A stretch of 64,000 nt of DNA from Synechococcus sp. KORDI-100 (GTDB lineage Bacteria; Cyanobacteriota; Cyanobacteriia; PCC-6307; Cyanobiaceae), in assembly GCF_000737535.1 (NCBI RefSeq), contig NZ_CP006269.1, positions 620,001 through 684,000 on the forward strand, written 5' to 3'. Positions within the stretch are counted from its first letter, which is position 1, and every line of letters begins with the position of its first letter. The notes below the pieces were generated by a model. The model was not told the origin of the DNA. It searched no databases and worked only from the letters and a program-made list of their open reading frames with translations. Below are positions 33,714-44,978 of this stretch, one piece after another. The translations under genes and the position numbers were made by a program.

Positions 33714-34811
33714 TCAGTCCTGATCCTGCGTTCCCAGGGCTTCCAGCTTCCGTCGTTGCTCCTCGGCGATGCAGGCACCGATCAGATCCTCGAGCTGGCC
33801 CTCCAGCACAGGATCGAGCGCAAAATTTCGGCCGAGCCGGTGATCCGTGGTGCGGTTGTCTTTGTAGTTGTAGGTGCGGATCTTCTCGCTGCGATCGCCG
33901 CTTCCCACCTGGGCTCTGCGATCGCTGCTCTCTCGCTCAGCAGCCGCTGCCAGTTCTCGTTCCAGCAATTTCGCGCGCAGAATCTCAAGGGCGCGTTCGC
34001 GGTTCTGCAGTTGTGACCGTTCCTGGGTGCAGAACACCCGGATCCCCGTGGGCTTGTGCAGCAAGTCCACGGCGGTTTCAACCTTGTTCACGTTCTGCCC
34101 GCCGGCGCCGCCGGAGCGGGCGGTACTGATTTCGAGATCCTTCGGGTCGAGCTGGACTTCCACGGCATCGGCTTCAGGCATGACAGCGACGGTGGCCGTC
34201 GAGGTGTGAACCCTGCCCTGGGATTCGGTTGCTGGAACGCGCTGGACCCGATGGACGCCGGCTTCAAACTTCAGCTGGCTGTACACGCTGTCCCCCTTCA
34301 CGGAGAGGATCAGTTCGCGAAAGCCACCCAGATCCGCTTCCGTCGCACTGACAGGTTGAACAGTCCAACCCAGTTTCTGGCTGTAACGGTCATACATACG
34401 CGCCAGATCGCCCGCCCAGAGACAGGCCTCATCGCCACCAGCCCCTGCACGAATTTCCAGCATCACACTGCGTTCATCGCGTGGATCACGCGGCAACAGC
34501 GCCAGGGTCAGCCGCTCGATCAGATCGCTGCGGCGATGTTCCAAATCCTGCAGTTCCTCCTGGGCGAGAGCCTCCATGTCCTGATCGCCGCGACTGTCCT
34601 TGAGGAGCTGGCGGGCATCACTCTGTTCTCGCTCCAGGGTCTGCAGAGCTTCGAAATCCAGCACCAGGGGTTCGAGTCGCGCCCTCTCACGAGCGATGGT
34701 CTCCAATCGCTTTGGATCAGCTGCCACATCCGGATCGGCGAGCTGCCGTTCAAGGTTGCGGAAGCTGTCAGTGGCGGTCTCCAGTCTGGAGAGAAGGGTC
34801 GAGGCGTCCAT
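33714..34811 (-). CDS. prfA: peptide chain release factor 1
   Basis: 365 residues. The GGQ motif ([10 protein letters not shown]) that triggers peptidyl-tRNA hydrolysis is present. The codon-recognition domain upstream and a [13 protein letters not shown] start to the central domain mark RF1, which reads UAA/UAG. It is last in the long leftward ribosomal cluster, 15 bp after rpmE. Confidence 0.96.
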   Translation of the reverse strand: MDASTLLSRLETATDSFRNLERQLADPDVAADPKRLETIARERARLEPLVLDFEALQTLEREQSDARQLLKDSRGDQDMEALAQEELQDLEHRRSDLIERLTLALLPRDPRDERSVMLEIRAGAGGDEACLWAGDLARMYDRYSQKLGWTVQPVSATEADLGGFRELILSVKGDSVYSQLKFEAGVHRVQRVPATESQGRVHTSTATVAVMPEADAVEVQLDPKDLEISTARSGGAGGQNVNKVETAVDLLHKPTGIRVFCTQERSQLQNRERALEILRAKLLERELAAAAERESSDRRAQVGSGDRSEKIRTYNYKDNRTTDHRLGRNFALDPVLEGQLEDLIGACIAEEQRRKLEALGTQDQD

Positions 34812-34826
34812 GCCCCGGGCTCAGGC

Positions 34827-35096
34827 TCAGTACTTGGCGTCTGCCTTGGCCTCGGCATCGGCCTTGGCCTTGTCGCCACCTTTCTTCTTGGTGCCCATGC
34901 CGTATTTCCTCATGAAACGATCCACCCGTCCCTCGGTGTCGAGGATCTTCTGGGTGCCTGTGAAGAATGGGTGATTGCCACTCCAGACGTCGACGTGGAT
35001 TTCGGGCTGAGTTGACCCTGTGGTCATCACCACTTCACCGTTGCAGATCACCTTGGCATCGGGATACCAGGTGGGGTGGATGTCGGGCTTGGGCAT
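34827..35096 (-). CDS. rpmE: 50S ribosomal protein L31
   Basis: 89 residues with the L31 N-terminus (PKPDIHPTWY) and NHPFFTGTQKI. It lacks the CxxC zinc pair found in the zinc-binding form. The basic, Ala/Lys-rich tail (KKKGGDKAKADAEAKA) is typical of marine picocyanobacteria. It lies between rpsI and prfA. Confidence 0.95.
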   Translation of the reverse strand: MPKPDIHPTWYPDAKVICNGEVVMTTGSTQPEIHVDVWSGNHPFFTGTQKILDTEGRVDRFMRKYGMGTKKKGGDKAKADAEAKADAKY

Positions 35097-35130
35097 GAAA
35101 ATGAAACCTATGCGATGGAAATGCTGAAAC

Positions 35131-35532
35131 TCAGCGTTTGGAGAACTGAGGGGCCTTACGGGCTTTCTTCAAACCGTACTTGCGACGTTCCTTGGCGCGT
35201 GGATCACGGCTGAGGTGACCTTCCGTCTTCAGAGGTTTGCGGTTGTCTGCGGAGAGTTCACAGAGGGCACGGGCAGCACCCTGTTTGATCGCTCCGGCCT
35301 GCCCGGTGAGTCCACCGCCGCGCACATTCACCAGCACGTCGTACTCCGTGCTCAGCCCGAGGGTTTCGAGGGGAGCTTTCACAGCGGCGATGTAGGCCGG
35401 GTTGTAGTTCAGGTAGTTATCACCGGGACGACCGTTGATGGTGATGGTTCCACTGCCGGGAACCAGGCGGACTCGGGCGACGGACGTCTTGCGGCGACCG
35501 GTTCCCCAGTAGACGACGGAATTGCTGCTCAT
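35131..35532 (-). CDS. rpsI: 30S ribosomal protein S9
   Basis: 133 residues with the S9 motifs [39 protein letters not shown] and the C-terminal [12 protein letters not shown]. That tail reaches the P-site tRNA. Its start overlaps the rplM stop by four bases (ATGA). Confidence 0.97.
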   Translation of the reverse strand: MSSNSVVYWGTGRRKTSVARVRLVPGSGTITINGRPGDNYLNYNPAYIAAVKAPLETLGLSTEYDVLVNVRGGGLTGQAGAIKQGAARALCELSADNRKPLKTEGHLSRDPRAKERRKYGLKKARKAPQFSKR

Positions 35533-35981
35533 CGGGCGGAAGCGGAGGGGTTGAGCTGAAGAGGCTGGGGTTTCTGGGCGGCATGGGGATGCTCGCTGCC
35601 CTTGTAAACCTTCAGCTTGCGGAACATCTGGCGTCCAAGCGCGTTGTGGGGAAGCATGCCTTTGATGGCTTTCTCCACAATCCGTTCCGGGATTCGTTCC
35701 TGCAATGCCGAGAACGTCTCCGTTTTCATGCCTCCGGGGCGTCCCGAATGGCGGCGATAGAGCTTTTGCTGAGGTTTTTTCCCGCTCACCCTCACCTTGT
35801 CGGCATTCACCACCACTACGAAGTCACCGGTGTCCAGGTGTGGTGTGAAGTTGGGATTGTTCTTACCGCGCAGCACGGCAGCCACTTCTGTGGCCAGACG
35901 GCCAAGGGTCTGATTCTCGGCATCCACCAGATACCACTGGCGTTCGATCGAATCGATGGGGGGGAGGGAGGTCTTGTTCAT
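35529..35981 (-). CDS. rplM: 50S ribosomal protein L13
   Basis: 150 residues from ATG 35981; the TTG directly before it is in frame but less likely. L13 motifs [31 protein letters not shown] and [22 protein letters not shown] are present. It is an early-assembling protein of the 50S. Coupled to rpsI by overlap, as in most bacteria. Confidence 0.97.
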   Translation of the reverse strand: MNKTSLPPIDSIERQWYLVDAENQTLGRLATEVAAVLRGKNNPNFTPHLDTGDFVVVVNADKVRVSGKKPQQKLYRRHSGRPGGMKTETFSALQERIPERIVEKAIKGMLPHNALGRQMFRKLKVYKGSEHPHAAQKPQPLQLNPSASAR

Positions 35982-36136
35982 CAAACCGGCAGGCCGGATC
36001 GGGAATGCTTCCGCGCGGGCGCAGAGGCTGGGCAGGACACCAGGTCCAAAAGGTCGGACCTAGAAAGGGATCAAACAAAGAGCTTACTCCTTCGTCGATA
36101 CCCCCTACTCAAAGGCCTTCCGCTGCTCGATGCTGA

Positions 36137-36985
36137 TCATCGGCTCTCCTGCAGCGGAGGAGGGTCAGGCGGTGGGTCATGTTGGTTCAGAAGGAACTGG
36201 GGCTGGCTGTCGTACCAGCTGGATTGACTGAAGATCGGCTCTCGGTACCCGGCACGCAGCAGGCAGAGTCCCCTGGCCGGGGCTGCTTCCCTCACTTCGC
36301 TGCGACGTCGCTGCTGCCAACGCTCCTCAAATTCAGCCACGGTCTGGCGGTGCTCTCCCACGGCGACCAGTTGCGCCATCAACAGGCGCACCATGCCGTA
36401 CAGAAAACCACTGGCCTGGATCTCGACAACCACCAGGTCGCCGCGACGATCAAGCTGAATCTCCTGCACGGTGGTTCGGGCATGGGCGCGGCGGCTGCCG
36501 GCGCGCATGAACGCGCTGAAGTCGTGGAGACCCAGAAGTCCACCCAGGGCGCGTCGCATGCGCTGTTCATCAAGACGGTGGTGATAGCGATGCCACGTCC
36601 ACGGGCTCAGGAACAGATTGGGTCGTCGTCCGTTGTAGATGACGTAGCGATAGCGGCGGTAGATCGCGTCGTAGCAGGCATGCCAGTCATCGGGCCTGGC
36701 AACGGATTCGCGCACCCGGATCGATCCCGGCAGGCGTCCATTCAGTGCAGGAGCCCATTTTTCAGCAGGAATCGGCCCGCTGCAATCGAAGTGCACGACC
36801 TGACCAGCAGCGTGAACGCCGGCATCGGTGCGGCCAGCGGCGAAACTTTGAATCGGTCGATGAGGATCCAGCTGCTGGATCGCGTCCTCAAGAACCGCCT
36901 GGACACTGCGACCATTGCGCTGCCGCTGCCATCCGCAGAAATCAGCCCCGTCGTACTGAAGGCTCAGGGCGATCCTGCGAAGCAT
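36137..36985 (-). CDS. truA: tRNA pseudouridine(38-40) synthase
   Basis: 282 residues from ATG 36985, which has AGAGG five bases upstream. A GTG twelve codons earlier is the alternative. The catalytic motif [10 protein letters not shown] contains the nucleophile Asp. It modifies the tRNA anticodon stem-loop. The C-terminal extension (about 25 residues, Pro/Gln-rich) is unusual in length. It lies between rplQ and rplM, a conserved cyanobacterial position. Confidence 0.95.
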   Translation of the reverse strand: MLRRIALSLQYDGADFCGWQRQRNGRSVQAVLEDAIQQLDPHRPIQSFAAGRTDAGVHAAGQVVHFDCSGPIPAEKWAPALNGRLPGSIRVRESVARPDDWHACYDAIYRRYRYVIYNGRRPNLFLSPWTWHRYHHRLDEQRMRRALGGLLGLHDFSAFMRAGSRRAHARTTVQEIQLDRRGDLVVVEIQASGFLYGMVRLLMAQLVAVGEHRQTVAEFEERWQQRRRSEVREAAPARGLCLLRAGYREPIFSQSSWYDSQPQFLLNQHDPPPDPPPLQESR

Positions 36986-37054
36986 CGGAACCTCTGAACC
37001 ATCAGACGAGAGGCCGTGCACTCAACGTCGGGAAGACGCGATCGTCGTCTGGCT

Positions 37055-37405
37055 TCAGACCAGCTCGATGATCGCCATCTCAGCGTTGTCACCCCGTCTC
37101 CGCACCGTGCGCGTGATGCGGGTGTAACCACCACGGCGATCGGCATAACGATCAGGTGCCTTGTCAAACAGCGCATGCACCAGCTGCTTGTCGTAGATGT
37201 AGCCGAGAGCCCTGCGGCGGGAGGACAGGCTGCCGTCCTTGGCCAGGCTGATCATCCGTTCAGCTTCGTCACGAAGTGCCTTGGCCCGAGCTTTGGTCGT
37301 GGTGACGCGCCCTTCACGGATGAGCTGGGTGGTCAGGGCCCGCAACATGGCCTTGCGCTGATCAGCGGGACGACCTAGCTGGGGGACTCGGCATTGGTGA
37401 CGCAT
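37055..37405 (-). CDS. rplQ: 50S ribosomal protein L17
   Basis: 116 residues with L17 motifs [20 protein letters not shown] and the [21 protein letters not shown] stretch, ending in MAIIELV. It lies directly after rpoA, the common alpha-operon order. It binds at the peptide exit tunnel of the 50S subunit. Confidence 0.97.
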   Translation of the reverse strand: MRHQCRVPQLGRPADQRKAMLRALTTQLIREGRVTTTKARAKALRDEAERMISLAKDGSLSSRRRALGYIYDKQLVHALFDKAPDRYADRRGGYTRITRTVRRRGDNAEMAIIELV

Positions 37406-37447
37406 GGCTTGAAGGGAACGGGATCAGGACGAAGGAATGGTGGGCAA

Positions 37448-38386
37448 TCAGGCGGTGGTGCGGCTCTGAGGAATCGAGATGCCGATGCGCTCGAGGGCCT
37501 CGATCACCTCGTCCGCTGATTTGGAGCCGAAGTTCTTGATCTCCAGCAGGTCTTCGTAGCTGAAGCCCATCAGGTCGGAGACGGAGTTCACCTGAGCTCG
37601 CTTCAGGCAGTTGTAGGCACGCACCGAAAGGTTCAGCTCCTCGAGAGGGATCTGAGCCTCCGTGGAGGGTTCCGGCTCGATTCCAGGCTCTTCCACGAGG
37701 GTCACCGTGGCCAGTGGCTGGAAGAGCTCAATCAGCTGATTCGCCGACTGCGCCAAGGCATCGTCCGGCGTGATGGATCCATCCGTGACGATCTCCATAC
37801 GAAGCCGTTCACGAGCAGAACCGCCCTCGGCGACGGCGGTTTCATCGATGTTGAAGTTCACCCGACGCACCGGCATGAACACGGCGTCGATCTGCAGGAG
37901 GTCGATCGCACTGAGATCTTCATTGTTGCGATCAACCGGTCGGTAACCGACGCCGCGCTCGACATGAACCTCAAGTTCAATGCTGTGGCCGTCGGCCACG
38001 GTGGCGATCGGCCGATCTCCATCGACCACCTGGACCTGGGACGAGAACTGAAGATCCTTGGCCTTCACTTCGGCAGGTCCGGCAATCACGAGTCGTCCGA
38101 TCTCCAGTTCGGAGGAGCGGCTGTTCACAGACAGCTGCTTGCAGTTCAGCAGGATGTCCAGGACGTCCTCCCGAACCCCGGGAATCGTCGCGTATTCGTG
38201 ATTGACGCCAGCAATGCGGATGGCCGTCACGGCGCTGCCTTCAAGTCCTCCCATCAGGACGCGGCGCAGGGAATTGCCAAGCGTGGTGGCCTGGCCTCGC
38301 TCAAGCGGACCAATCAAGAATACGCCGGTCTGGGCGCGATCTTCGGCTACCTGATGCTCGATGCGATCGATCTGATACTGCAGCAC
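37448..38386 (-). CDS. rpoA: RNA polymerase alpha subunit
   Basis: 312 residues from GTG 38386 ([12 protein letters not shown]), the length typical of picocyanobacteria; the frame is open 75 bp further but without family similarity. The N-terminal dimerisation domain ([19 protein letters not shown]) is followed by a C-terminal domain with [22 protein letters not shown]. That domain contacts promoter UP elements and activators. It assembles core RNA polymerase. Confidence 0.96.
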   Translation of the reverse strand: MLQYQIDRIEHQVAEDRAQTGVFLIGPLERGQATTLGNSLRRVLMGGLEGSAVTAIRIAGVNHEYATIPGVREDVLDILLNCKQLSVNSRSSELEIGRLVIAGPAEVKAKDLQFSSQVQVVDGDRPIATVADGHSIELEVHVERGVGYRPVDRNNEDLSAIDLLQIDAVFMPVRRVNFNIDETAVAEGGSARERLRMEIVTDGSITPDDALAQSANQLIELFQPLATVTLVEEPGIEPEPSTEAQIPLEELNLSVRAYNCLKRAQVNSVSDLMGFSYEDLLEIKNFGSKSADEVIEALERIGISIPQSRTTA

Positions 38387-38430
38387 GGTCTGATGCGGGA
38401 GTAAGGAGCGGGAGCGGGAAGCAGGTCGGT

Positions 38431-38823
38431 TCAGACGCGGCGGCGCTTGGGCCGACGGCAACCGTTGTGAGGCAGAGGAGTGACATCCCGGATCAGGGTG
38501 ATCTCCAGTCCGGCCACCTGAAGGGCGCGGATCGCGGTTTCACGGCCGGAGCCCGGACCACGCACCAGCACTTCGATCTGGCGCATGCCCTGATCGAGGG
38601 CGCGGCGTGCCGCCGCTTCAGCGGCGGTCTGAGCGGCGAATGGAGTTCCCTTGCGAGCTCCCTTGAAGCCGCTGGCCCCTGCGGAGGACCAGGAAATCAC
38701 CTCACCGGACGTGTCGGTGATCGACACGATCGTGTTGTTGAACGTGCTCTGGATGTGAGCAACGCCGTTGGGGACGTTGCGCTTGGCCTTCTTGGGACCT
38801 GATTTTTTGGCTGGTTTGGCCAT
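38431..38823 (-). CDS. rpsK: 30S ribosomal protein S11
   Basis: 130 residues. Motifs [36 protein letters not shown] and the C-terminal [13 protein letters not shown] are typical of S11, which shapes the platform of the 30S subunit. It lies between rpsM and rpoA in the conserved order. Confidence 0.97.
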   Translation of the reverse strand: MAKPAKKSGPKKAKRNVPNGVAHIQSTFNNTIVSITDTSGEVISWSSAGASGFKGARKGTPFAAQTAAEAAARRALDQGMRQIEVLVRGPGSGRETAIRALQVAGLEITLIRDVTPLPHNGCRRPKRRRV

Positions 38824-38862
38824 GGGCCGGAAATGCTCGGGGGCTTGGGGAACAGGTGAGAG

Positions 38863-39228
38863 TTATTTCTTCTTACCGGCGACGGTCTTGCGGGCACCCC
38901 GTCGTGTACGCGCATTGGTGCGGGTGCGCTGGCCGCGGACCGGCAGGCTCATCCGATGCCGGCGACCCCGCAGGCAGCCGATGTCCTGAAGTCGCTTCAG
39001 GGCCATCCCCTCCTGACGGCGCAGGTCACCTTCGATGGTGTAGCCCTCGGTGGCTCCACGCAGTTTCTGGACATCACCGTCCTCGAGATCCTTGACCCTG
39101 GTATCGGGGTTGACCCCTGTCTTGGACAGGATCGTTTTGGCACGGGTCGGACCGATGCCATAGATGTACGTGAGGGCGACTTCAATCCGCTTGTCGCGGG
39201 GAATGTCAACGCCGGCGATCCGTGCCAA
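38863..39228 (-). CDS. rpsM: 30S ribosomal protein S13
   Basis: 121 residues with [20 protein letters not shown], the helix-turn region [12 protein letters not shown] and a basic C-terminal tail ([20 protein letters not shown]) that touches tRNA in the P site. A short gap of 104 bp with a CCTCC/GGAGG hairpin separates it from rpmJ. Confidence 0.97.
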   Translation of the reverse strand: MARIAGVDIPRDKRIEVALTYIYGIGPTRAKTILSKTGVNPDTRVKDLEDGDVQKLRGATEGYTIEGDLRRQEGMALKRLQDIGCLRGRRHRMSLPVRGQRTRTNARTRRGARKTVAGKKK

Positions 39229-39332
39229 GGAGTTTCAATCGAGAGAGAACAATGACCTCCCTGATGGAGGCCGGGGATTGGGGTGATCTCAGTGTGAGAC
39301 CTGAAATCACGGGAGGGCCTGACAGCCTGGTT

Positions 39333-39446
39333 TCAGCCCTGACGCTGTTTGTGCTTCGGGTTGGTGCAGATCACCATCACCCGACCATGCCGGCGAATCA
39401 CCCGGCACTTGTCGCACATTTTCTTGACTGAGGCTCGCACCTTCAT
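39333..39446 (-). CDS. rpmJ: 50S ribosomal protein L36
   Basis: 37 residues. The zinc-binding pattern C-x2-C...C...H ([18 protein letters not shown], then NPKHKQRQG) identifies L36. GGAGAG lies about ten bases ahead of the ATG. It sits directly after adk; the infA gene found between them in some cyanobacteria is absent here. Confidence 0.97.
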   Translation of the reverse strand: MKVRASVKKMCDKCRVIRRHGRVMVICTNPKHKQRQG

Positions 39447-39492
39447 GAGGCGTGGCTCTCCAATTTTCCAAACGGCAACACTACCACGCGGG

Positions 39493-40044
39493 TTAACTCA
39501 GGCTTGTCTCAAGCCGTTCTGCGATGGCCTCCATGCTGCCCTTGGCATCGATTGAGGTGAGCAGCCCCTTGGCTGCATAGAACTCGATCAATGGGGCCGT
39601 TTTCTCGCGGTAGACCTCAAGTCGGTTGCGGATCACGGCTTCGGTGTCATCGGCGCGGCCGCGGGCCAGCAGACGTTCAATCAACACAGCATCAACGAGT
39701 TCAAGCAACACAACGGCGTCGATCGGCTGCTGAAGCTCTGAGAGCAGCTTGTCGAGGGCTTCGGCCTGGGGAACGGTTCTCGGAAAGCCATCCAGCAGCC
39801 AGCCCCCCCCGTTCAGAGCATTCATCTGACTTTCGACAATTGCCAGCACAAGGGCATCGCTCACCAGCTCACCACGATTCATCACGGCTTCCGCCTCCTG
39901 ACCCAGCGCGGTCCCCGCCGCCACTTCGGATCGCAAAAGATCGCCTGTGGAGAGATGTTTGATGCCATGGGCCTCACAGAGCCGTGCGGCCTGGGTGCCT
40001 TTGCCGGCTCCAGGGGGTCCGAGAAAAAGGAGTCGGGATTTCAT
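39493..40044 (-). CDS. adk: adenylate kinase
   Basis: 183 residues. The P-loop [14 protein letters not shown] (about 8-21), the LLDGFPRT lid hinge motif and RGRADDT are present. The short LID form (no zinc-binding insert) fits the length. It interconverts ATP, ADP and AMP. It lies between secY and rpmJ in the ribosomal cluster. Confidence 0.97.
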   Translation of the reverse strand: MKSRLLFLGPPGAGKGTQAARLCEAHGIKHLSTGDLLRSEVAAGTALGQEAEAVMNRGELVSDALVLAIVESQMNALNGGGWLLDGFPRTVPQAEALDKLLSELQQPIDAVVLLELVDAVLIERLLARGRADDTEAVIRNRLEVYREKTAPLIEFYAAKGLLTSIDAKGSMEAIAERLETSLS

Positions 40045-40101
40045 GTCGGGTGGTTCGAAAGGCGGGAATGGTGGGGTCGTTCAGGGCCGTGTCTTCAGCG
40101 G

Positions 40102-41421
40102 TTACTGGCGCACCAAGCCCTCATAACGCTGGGAGATGACATAGGTCTGCACCTGCTTGGCCGTGTCGATGGCAACGCCGACAAGGATGAGCAGGGAGGT
40201 GGCTCCGAGGCCCTGGAAGGTCTGCACATTGGTGGCTCTCTCCACTGCTGCAGGAATGATCGCCACCGCACCGAGAAACAGGCCTCCCAGCAAGGTGAGC
40301 CTGTTCTGAACGCCTGAGAGGTAATTCGCGGTAGCACTGCCAGGCCGGACGCCTGGGATCGCCACACCGCCTTTCTTCAGGTTGGACGCGATGTCGGTGG
40401 GGTTCACCGTCAACGAGGCATAGAAGTAGGAAAAACCCAGAATCAAGGCAAAGAAGGCCAGGGCATAAGGCCAGGGATTTGAGGCGCTGGGATTGAGGGT
40501 GCTGGCAAAGCGGATCAGCAGCTCGCTTTTCGTGAAATTGGCAATCGTGACCGGGAGAAAGATGAGAGCCGAGGCGAAAATGATCGGCATCACACCACCC
40601 GCATTGAGTTTCAGGGGCAGGTAGCTCTGGCGCGTTGGCAGAACTCCAGCACCTCCCACCTGGCGTTTGGCACTGACGATCGGCAGCCGGCGCGCACCTT
40701 CCTGAACAAAGATGATGCCGATGATGGTGGCCAGGAAGACCAGCACCAGCACGACGATCCCCAGGACATCACTGCGGTCCCCTGTCTGGGCCTTCTCGAT
40801 CGTCGAGCCGAGCGCGGTTGGCAGGGTGGAAACGATGTTCAGAAAGATGACCAGCGACGCTCCCTGACCGATGCCGCGCTCGGTGATCACCTCACTCAGC
40901 CACATCACGACTATCGATCCCGTCACCAGGCAGAGCGCTGTCTGCACCACGAACACCACCTCACTGAGGCTTTCGAGGGCGTACTGGCGCAGGATCATGG
41001 CAAACACCACGCTTTGGATCAGTCCCCAGCCCAGAGCGACATACCGGGTGATCTGGGCGATCTTGCGTCGGCCGGCCTCACCCTCGTTCTTCTGGAGATC
41101 CTCAAGTTGCGGTAAGGCAGCTGTGAGGAGCTGAAGGATGATCGATGCGTTGATGAAGGGAAGGATTCCCAGAGCGAAAACGCCAAGGGTGGAAATGCCT
41201 CCCCCGGTGAAGATGTCCAGAAAGCCGATCAGGGACCCACCCTGATCAATGAAGCTGCGGAAGGCTTCGCGATCAATTCCAGGAATCGGGATGTAGATCC
41301 CAAGCCTCACGAGCAGCAGGAGGCCAAGGGTGGTGAGCACCCGGTTGCGCAACCCAGGGTTGGTGACCAGCTGGTTGATCACCTCAGAGGCGTTGGGGTT
41401 ACGTCCCCGACTGACGAGCAT
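40102..41421 (-). CDS. secY: Sec translocase channel subunit SecY
   Basis: 439 residues with ten membrane helices. SecY motifs include GIYIPIPGID, GGGISTLGVFALGILPFINASI and the C-terminal RYEGLVRQ. It forms the protein-conducting channel for the plasma and thylakoid membranes. It follows rplO and precedes adk, the usual spc-operon order. Confidence 0.97.
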   Translation of the reverse strand: MLVSRGRNPNASEVINQLVTNPGLRNRVLTTLGLLLLVRLGIYIPIPGIDREAFRSFIDQGGSLIGFLDIFTGGGISTLGVFALGILPFINASIILQLLTAALPQLEDLQKNEGEAGRRKIAQITRYVALGWGLIQSVVFAMILRQYALESLSEVVFVVQTALCLVTGSIVVMWLSEVITERGIGQGASLVIFLNIVSTLPTALGSTIEKAQTGDRSDVLGIVVLVLVFLATIIGIIFVQEGARRLPIVSAKRQVGGAGVLPTRQSYLPLKLNAGGVMPIIFASALIFLPVTIANFTKSELLIRFASTLNPSASNPWPYALAFFALILGFSYFYASLTVNPTDIASNLKKGGVAIPGVRPGSATANYLSGVQNRLTLLGGLFLGAVAIIPAAVERATNVQTFQGLGATSLLILVGVAIDTAKQVQTYVISQRYEGLVRQ

Positions 41422-41525
41422 GTCCGGAAAGAAAGAGTTGGGCTGAAAGCAGCGAAGCCGCCCGTGGATCGCGATCCGACGGACGGCTCAGACCCTAGTG
41501 CTGAACAGTGGTCGGACCACTGGTT

Positions 41526-41981
41526 TCAGTCGAGAGTTTCGCAGGTACCACCGGCGGCCTCGATCTTGCTGCGGGCGGAGGCGGTGAAAGCGGCGGCCTG
41601 AACCGTCAGTTTCTTGGCTGTGAGCTCGCCGTCGCCAAGGATCTTGAGGGGGTGCTTGGGACTGGTGACCACACCGTCTTTGACCAGAGAGTCGAGATTG
41701 ACGGTGCTTCCATCCTTGATGTCGTTGAGAGCTGAAACATTCAGCACGGTGAAGTGCTTGGGGTTCACCAACGGGAAGTGCTTCAGCTTCGGTACCCGGC
41801 GGTACAGCGGCATCTGGCCACCTTCGAACCCTGGTCGGGTCGGGCGTCCGGAGCGTGACTTCTGGCCGCGCATGCCGAAGCCGCAGCTGGCACCTTGGCC
41901 AGCGGCAATGCCACGGCCCTTGCGCAGTTTGCGGCGTCGGGCGCCCTTGTTGGCTTTGAGGGAGTCGAGTCGGAGAGTCAT
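41526..41981 (-). CDS. rplO: 50S ribosomal protein L15
   Basis: 151 residues. The Gly/Arg-rich N-terminal extension ([29 protein letters not shown]) and [14 protein letters not shown] are typical of L15. It stops 104 bp before the secY start and follows rpsE by 6 bp. Confidence 0.97.
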   Translation of the reverse strand: MTLRLDSLKANKGARRRKLRKGRGIAAGQGASCGFGMRGQKSRSGRPTRPGFEGGQMPLYRRVPKLKHFPLVNPKHFTVLNVSALNDIKDGSTVNLDSLVKDGVVTSPKHPLKILGDGELTAKKLTVQAAAFTASARSKIEAAGGTCETLD

Positions 41982-41987
41982 CGCGAA

Positions 41988-42620
41988 TCAGGAGTAGATC
42001 TGCTCGAGGGAGATTCCCCGTTCCTTGGCTGTCTCCTTGTGAGTGCGGAGCAGCGAGAGGGCCACCATGGCAGCCCGGGCGTTGTTCAGGGGGGTTTTGC
42101 TGCCGAGGCGCTTGGCCAGGACGTTCTTGATGCCGGCCAGTTCCAGCACGGTGCGGATCGAACCGCCTGCGATCACGCCCGTACCTGGAGCGGCGGGGCG
42201 GATCAACACGCTGGCGGCACCATCGCGTCCGTTGGACAGCGTTGGAATCGAGTTGTGACGGGTGAGGGGGACCTTCACGAGGTGCTTCTTGCCATCGGCG
42301 ACACCCTTGCGGACAGCACCAATGACATCGCCAGCCTTGCCGACGCCGACGCCGACCTGGCCCTTCTCATTGCCGACAACAACGATGGCTCGAAAGCTCA
42401 TCTTCTTGCCGCCCTTCACGGTCTTGGAGACGCGTCGGATCTGAACCACACGCTCCTGCCATTCGGAATCACGCTCCTGGCCGCGGCGATCACCGCGGCG
42501 ACCACGGCGTTCGCCGCGGCCTCCACGGCGCTGCTCCTGCTGCTGCCCTTCGGCGGCGGCAGGAACATCAGCAGCGCCTGGAACGGCGTTGGGGTTTGTT
42601 TGCGAAGAGGAATCGGTCAT
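41988..42620 (-). CDS. rpsE: 30S ribosomal protein S5
   Basis: 210 residues from ATG 42620; upstream in-frame sequence is not S5-like. A Gln/Arg/Gly-rich N-terminal extension of about 50 residues ([19 protein letters not shown]) precedes the double-stranded RNA-binding domain ([20 protein letters not shown]) and the C-terminal [11 protein letters not shown]. Such an N-terminal extension is longer than in E. coli. S5 maintains decoding fidelity. Confidence 0.96.
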   Translation of the reverse strand: MTDSSSQTNPNAVPGAADVPAAAEGQQQEQRRGGRGERRGRRGDRRGQERDSEWQERVVQIRRVSKTVKGGKKMSFRAIVVVGNEKGQVGVGVGKAGDVIGAVRKGVADGKKHLVKVPLTRHNSIPTLSNGRDGAASVLIRPAAPGTGVIAGGSIRTVLELAGIKNVLAKRLGSKTPLNNARAAMVALSLLRTHKETAKERGISLEQIYS

Positions 42621-42634
42621 GGTGAGAGCAGGGA

Positions 42635-43003
42635 TCAGAACTGAAGGCCCGCTTCCCGGGCGGCGTTGGCAAGGGCCTTGATTCGGCCGTGGTAAAGGTT
42701 GCCGCCACGGTCGAAGACCACCTGCTGGATGCCTTTGGCGATGGCGCGTTTGGCGACGAGTTCGCCCACGGCAACGGAGGCATCGCAACAGCTGCCATTG
42801 GTTTTGAGGCCGGCACGCAGCTCCTTGTCGACGGTGGAGGCGGAGCAGAGAGTGCTCTGAGCCTCATCGTCGATGAGCTGGGCATAGATGTGGTTGTTCG
42901 AGCGGAAGACCGCCAGGCGAGGTCTGGAGGCGGTTCCACTGAGATCGCGACGCAGCCGGCGGTGGCGTTTCTGCGTCTGTTGTTTGCGTGATAAGGAAGA
43001 CAT
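42635..43003 (-). CDS. rplR: 50S ribosomal protein L18
   Basis: 122 residues with [20 protein letters not shown] and [20 protein letters not shown], typical of L18, a 5S rRNA-binding protein. Order rplF-rplR-rpsE-rplO is the usual spc arrangement, without rpmD (L30), as expected for cyanobacteria. Confidence 0.97.
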   Translation of the reverse strand: MSSLSRKQQTQKRHRRLRRDLSGTASRPRLAVFRSNNHIYAQLIDDEAQSTLCSASTVDKELRAGLKTNGSCCDASVAVGELVAKRAIAKGIQQVVFDRGGNLYHGRIKALANAAREAGLQF

Positions 43004-43036
43004 GGTGGGAGAAGCGGAGGAACGTCAGGACAAGGG

Positions 43037-43576
43037 TTATTTCTTGCCGGACTTGCCCGCCTTGCGCAGGATGCGCTCGCCCTCGTATCGGATGCCCTTG
43101 CCCTTGTAGGGCTCGGGTGGACGAATGGAACGGACTTTGGCGGCTTCATTGCCGACCAGCTCCTTGTCTGTGCCTGAGACGGTCACCTTCGTGTTGTTTT
43201 CAACCGCGAACGTGATGCCTTCAGGGGGGTCCACCTCGACCGGATGGCTGTACCCGGCGCTGACCACAAGCTTCTTGCCCTTGACCTGGGCGCGGGAGCC
43301 GACTCCGACGATCTCGAGACTTTTGCTGTAGCCCTTGCTCACCCCTTCGACCATGTTGGCGACCAGGGTGCGGCAGAGGCCGTGGCGTTCGCGCGAGAAG
43401 CGCTTATCGGTGGAGGGCTTCACCACAATGGTGTTGTCCACCTGGCTGACGCTCACACCATCCGGGAGCGTCCGTTGCAGTTCTCCCTTGGGGCCTTTCA
43501 CCTTGATGGTGAGACCGTCGAGAGACACGGTGACCTTGTCGGGGACAGGGACCGGGTTTTTGCCGATACGTGACAT
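43037..43576 (-). CDS. rplF: 50S ribosomal protein L6
   Basis: 179 residues. Two L6 domains are visible, with [14 protein letters not shown] at the N-terminus and the [16 protein letters not shown] signature near the C-terminus. It binds near the factor-binding site of the 50S. It lies 14 bp after rpsH. Confidence 0.97.
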   Translation of the reverse strand: MSRIGKNPVPVPDKVTVSLDGLTIKVKGPKGELQRTLPDGVSVSQVDNTIVVKPSTDKRFSRERHGLCRTLVANMVEGVSKGYSKSLEIVGVGSRAQVKGKKLVVSAGYSHPVEVDPPEGITFAVENNTKVTVSGTDKELVGNEAAKVRSIRPPEPYKGKGIRYEGERILRKAGKSGKK

Positions 43577-43590
43577 GGTTCAGCTCCGGA

Positions 43591-43992
43591 TCAGTAGACG
43601 TAACAGAGCACTTCGCCGCCGACGCCCTCGCGCCGGGCATCTCGGTCGCTCATCACTCCCTTGGATGTGGAGATGATGGCGACACCGAGACCCCCGAGGA
43701 CCTTGGGCAGGCCACGGGTGTTCTTGTAGATGCGCAGGCCTGGCTTGCTCACCCGCTGCATCGAGCGGATTGTGGGCAGGCGATGCTTGCCGCTGTACTT
43801 CAGGGCGAGCACCAGCTGGGTGCGCACGCCTTCGCCTTCCTCGCTGATTTCAGAGATGAAGCCCTCTTGTTGCAGCACCTTGGCGATGCTGCGGGTCATC
43901 CTTGAAGCGGGAATCTTGGTGCGTTCATGACGCTTCTCACTCGCATTGCGAATGCGGGTGAGCATGTCGGAAATGGGGTCGTGGTTGGCCAT
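43591..43992 (-). CDS. rpsH: 30S ribosomal protein S8
   Basis: 133 residues with [18 protein letters not shown] and the C-terminal [20 protein letters not shown] signature, followed by [10 protein letters not shown]8 organises the central domain of 16S rRNA. In this cluster rpsN (S14) does not precede it; L5 lies directly upstream. Confidence 0.97.
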   Translation of the reverse strand: MANHDPISDMLTRIRNASEKRHERTKIPASRMTRSIAKVLQQEGFISEISEEGEGVRTQLVLALKYSGKHRLPTIRSMQRVSKPGLRIYKNTRGLPKVLGGLGVAIISTSKGVMSDRDARREGVGGEVLCYVY

Positions 43993-44011
43993 AGGTGTCG
44001 ACGGGGAGGGC

Positions 44012-44551
44012 TCAGTTGCTGCGGAACGGCATTCCCATCTCGCGGAGGAGGGCCCGGCCCTCTTCGTCGTTACGGGCAGTGGTCACGATGGTGATGTCCA
44101 TGCCCCTGATGGCATCGATCTTGTCGAAGGAGATCTCAGGGAAGATCAGTTGTTCCCTGACGCCGAGGGTGTAGTTGCCACGCCCGTCGAAACTCTTCGG
44201 GCTGACGCCGCGGAAGTCACGGATTCTGGGAAGGGCCAGATTGATCAGGCGCTCCAGGAAGGCATACATCCGATCACCGCGCAGGGTGACGGCACAGCCG
44301 ATCGGCATGCCCTGGCGGATCTTGAAGCCGGCGATGGCCTTTTTGGCACGGGTGACCACGACCTTTTGGCCAGTGATCTGGGCCAGCTCACCGACAGAAG
44401 CTTCAAGAGACTTGGCGTTCTGGGCGGCTTCACCAAGACCCCGGTTGACGGTGACCTTGAGGACCTTCGGGACTTCGTGGATGTTCTTGAGGGAGAGATC
44501 TTTCTGCAACTTGGGCTGAATGGTCTCCCGGTAGCGCTTTTTCAGTGACAT
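44012..44551 (-). CDS. rplE: 50S ribosomal protein L5
   Basis: 179 residues with [40 protein letters not shown] and the C-terminal [20 protein letters not shown]. It binds 5S rRNA in the central protuberance. It lies between rplX and rpsH. Confidence 0.97.
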   Translation of the reverse strand: MSLKKRYRETIQPKLQKDLSLKNIHEVPKVLKVTVNRGLGEAAQNAKSLEASVGELAQITGQKVVVTRAKKAIAGFKIRQGMPIGCAVTLRGDRMYAFLERLINLALPRIRDFRGVSPKSFDGRGNYTLGVREQLIFPEISFDKIDAIRGMDITIVTTARNDEEGRALLREMGMPFRSN

Positions 44552-44619
44552 GTCGGGGGATGGAGTGCTTCTGGTCGTGGTCAGAAGTCAGGCGAACGAC
44601 GCCGGACGGCATGGGTTGA

Positions 44620-44976
44620 TCAGTCGATCAGTTCGCCGGTTTTCTTGAGCCGTCGCTTTTTGCTGCCGTCTTTTTCAACGACGATTTCGACGCGGCTGGC
44701 CACCTTTTTGGAGGTGGAATAAAGCATCACGTTGGAGGCATGCAGAGCAGCTTCCTCCGTGACGATTCGTCCGCTCTCGCCCTCCTGGGTGGGCTTTTCG
44801 TGGCGGGTGCGCATGTTGACGCCCTCCACGATCAGGCGGTTCTCCTTGGGAAGTGTCCGGAGGACTTCACCGGTTTTTCCCTTGTCTTTGCCGGCGATCA
44901 CCTGAACGGTGTCGCCCTTGCGGATGCGCATCTTGATGCGATCGGTGGACTGGGCCTTGGGAGTTGCGGTCGCCAT
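44620..44976 (-). CDS. rplX: 50S ribosomal protein L24
   Basis: 118 residues with the KOW motif ([20 protein letters not shown]) and [13 protein letters not shown]. It is an assembly initiator of the 50S. It stops 68 bp before rplE and follows rplN by two bases. Confidence 0.97.
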   Translation of the reverse strand: MATATPKAQSTDRIKMRIRKGDTVQVIAGKDKGKTGEVLRTLPKENRLIVEGVNMRTRHEKPTQEGESGRIVTEEAALHASNVMLYSTSKKVASRVEIVVEKDGSKKRRLKKTGELID

Positions 44977-44978
44977 GG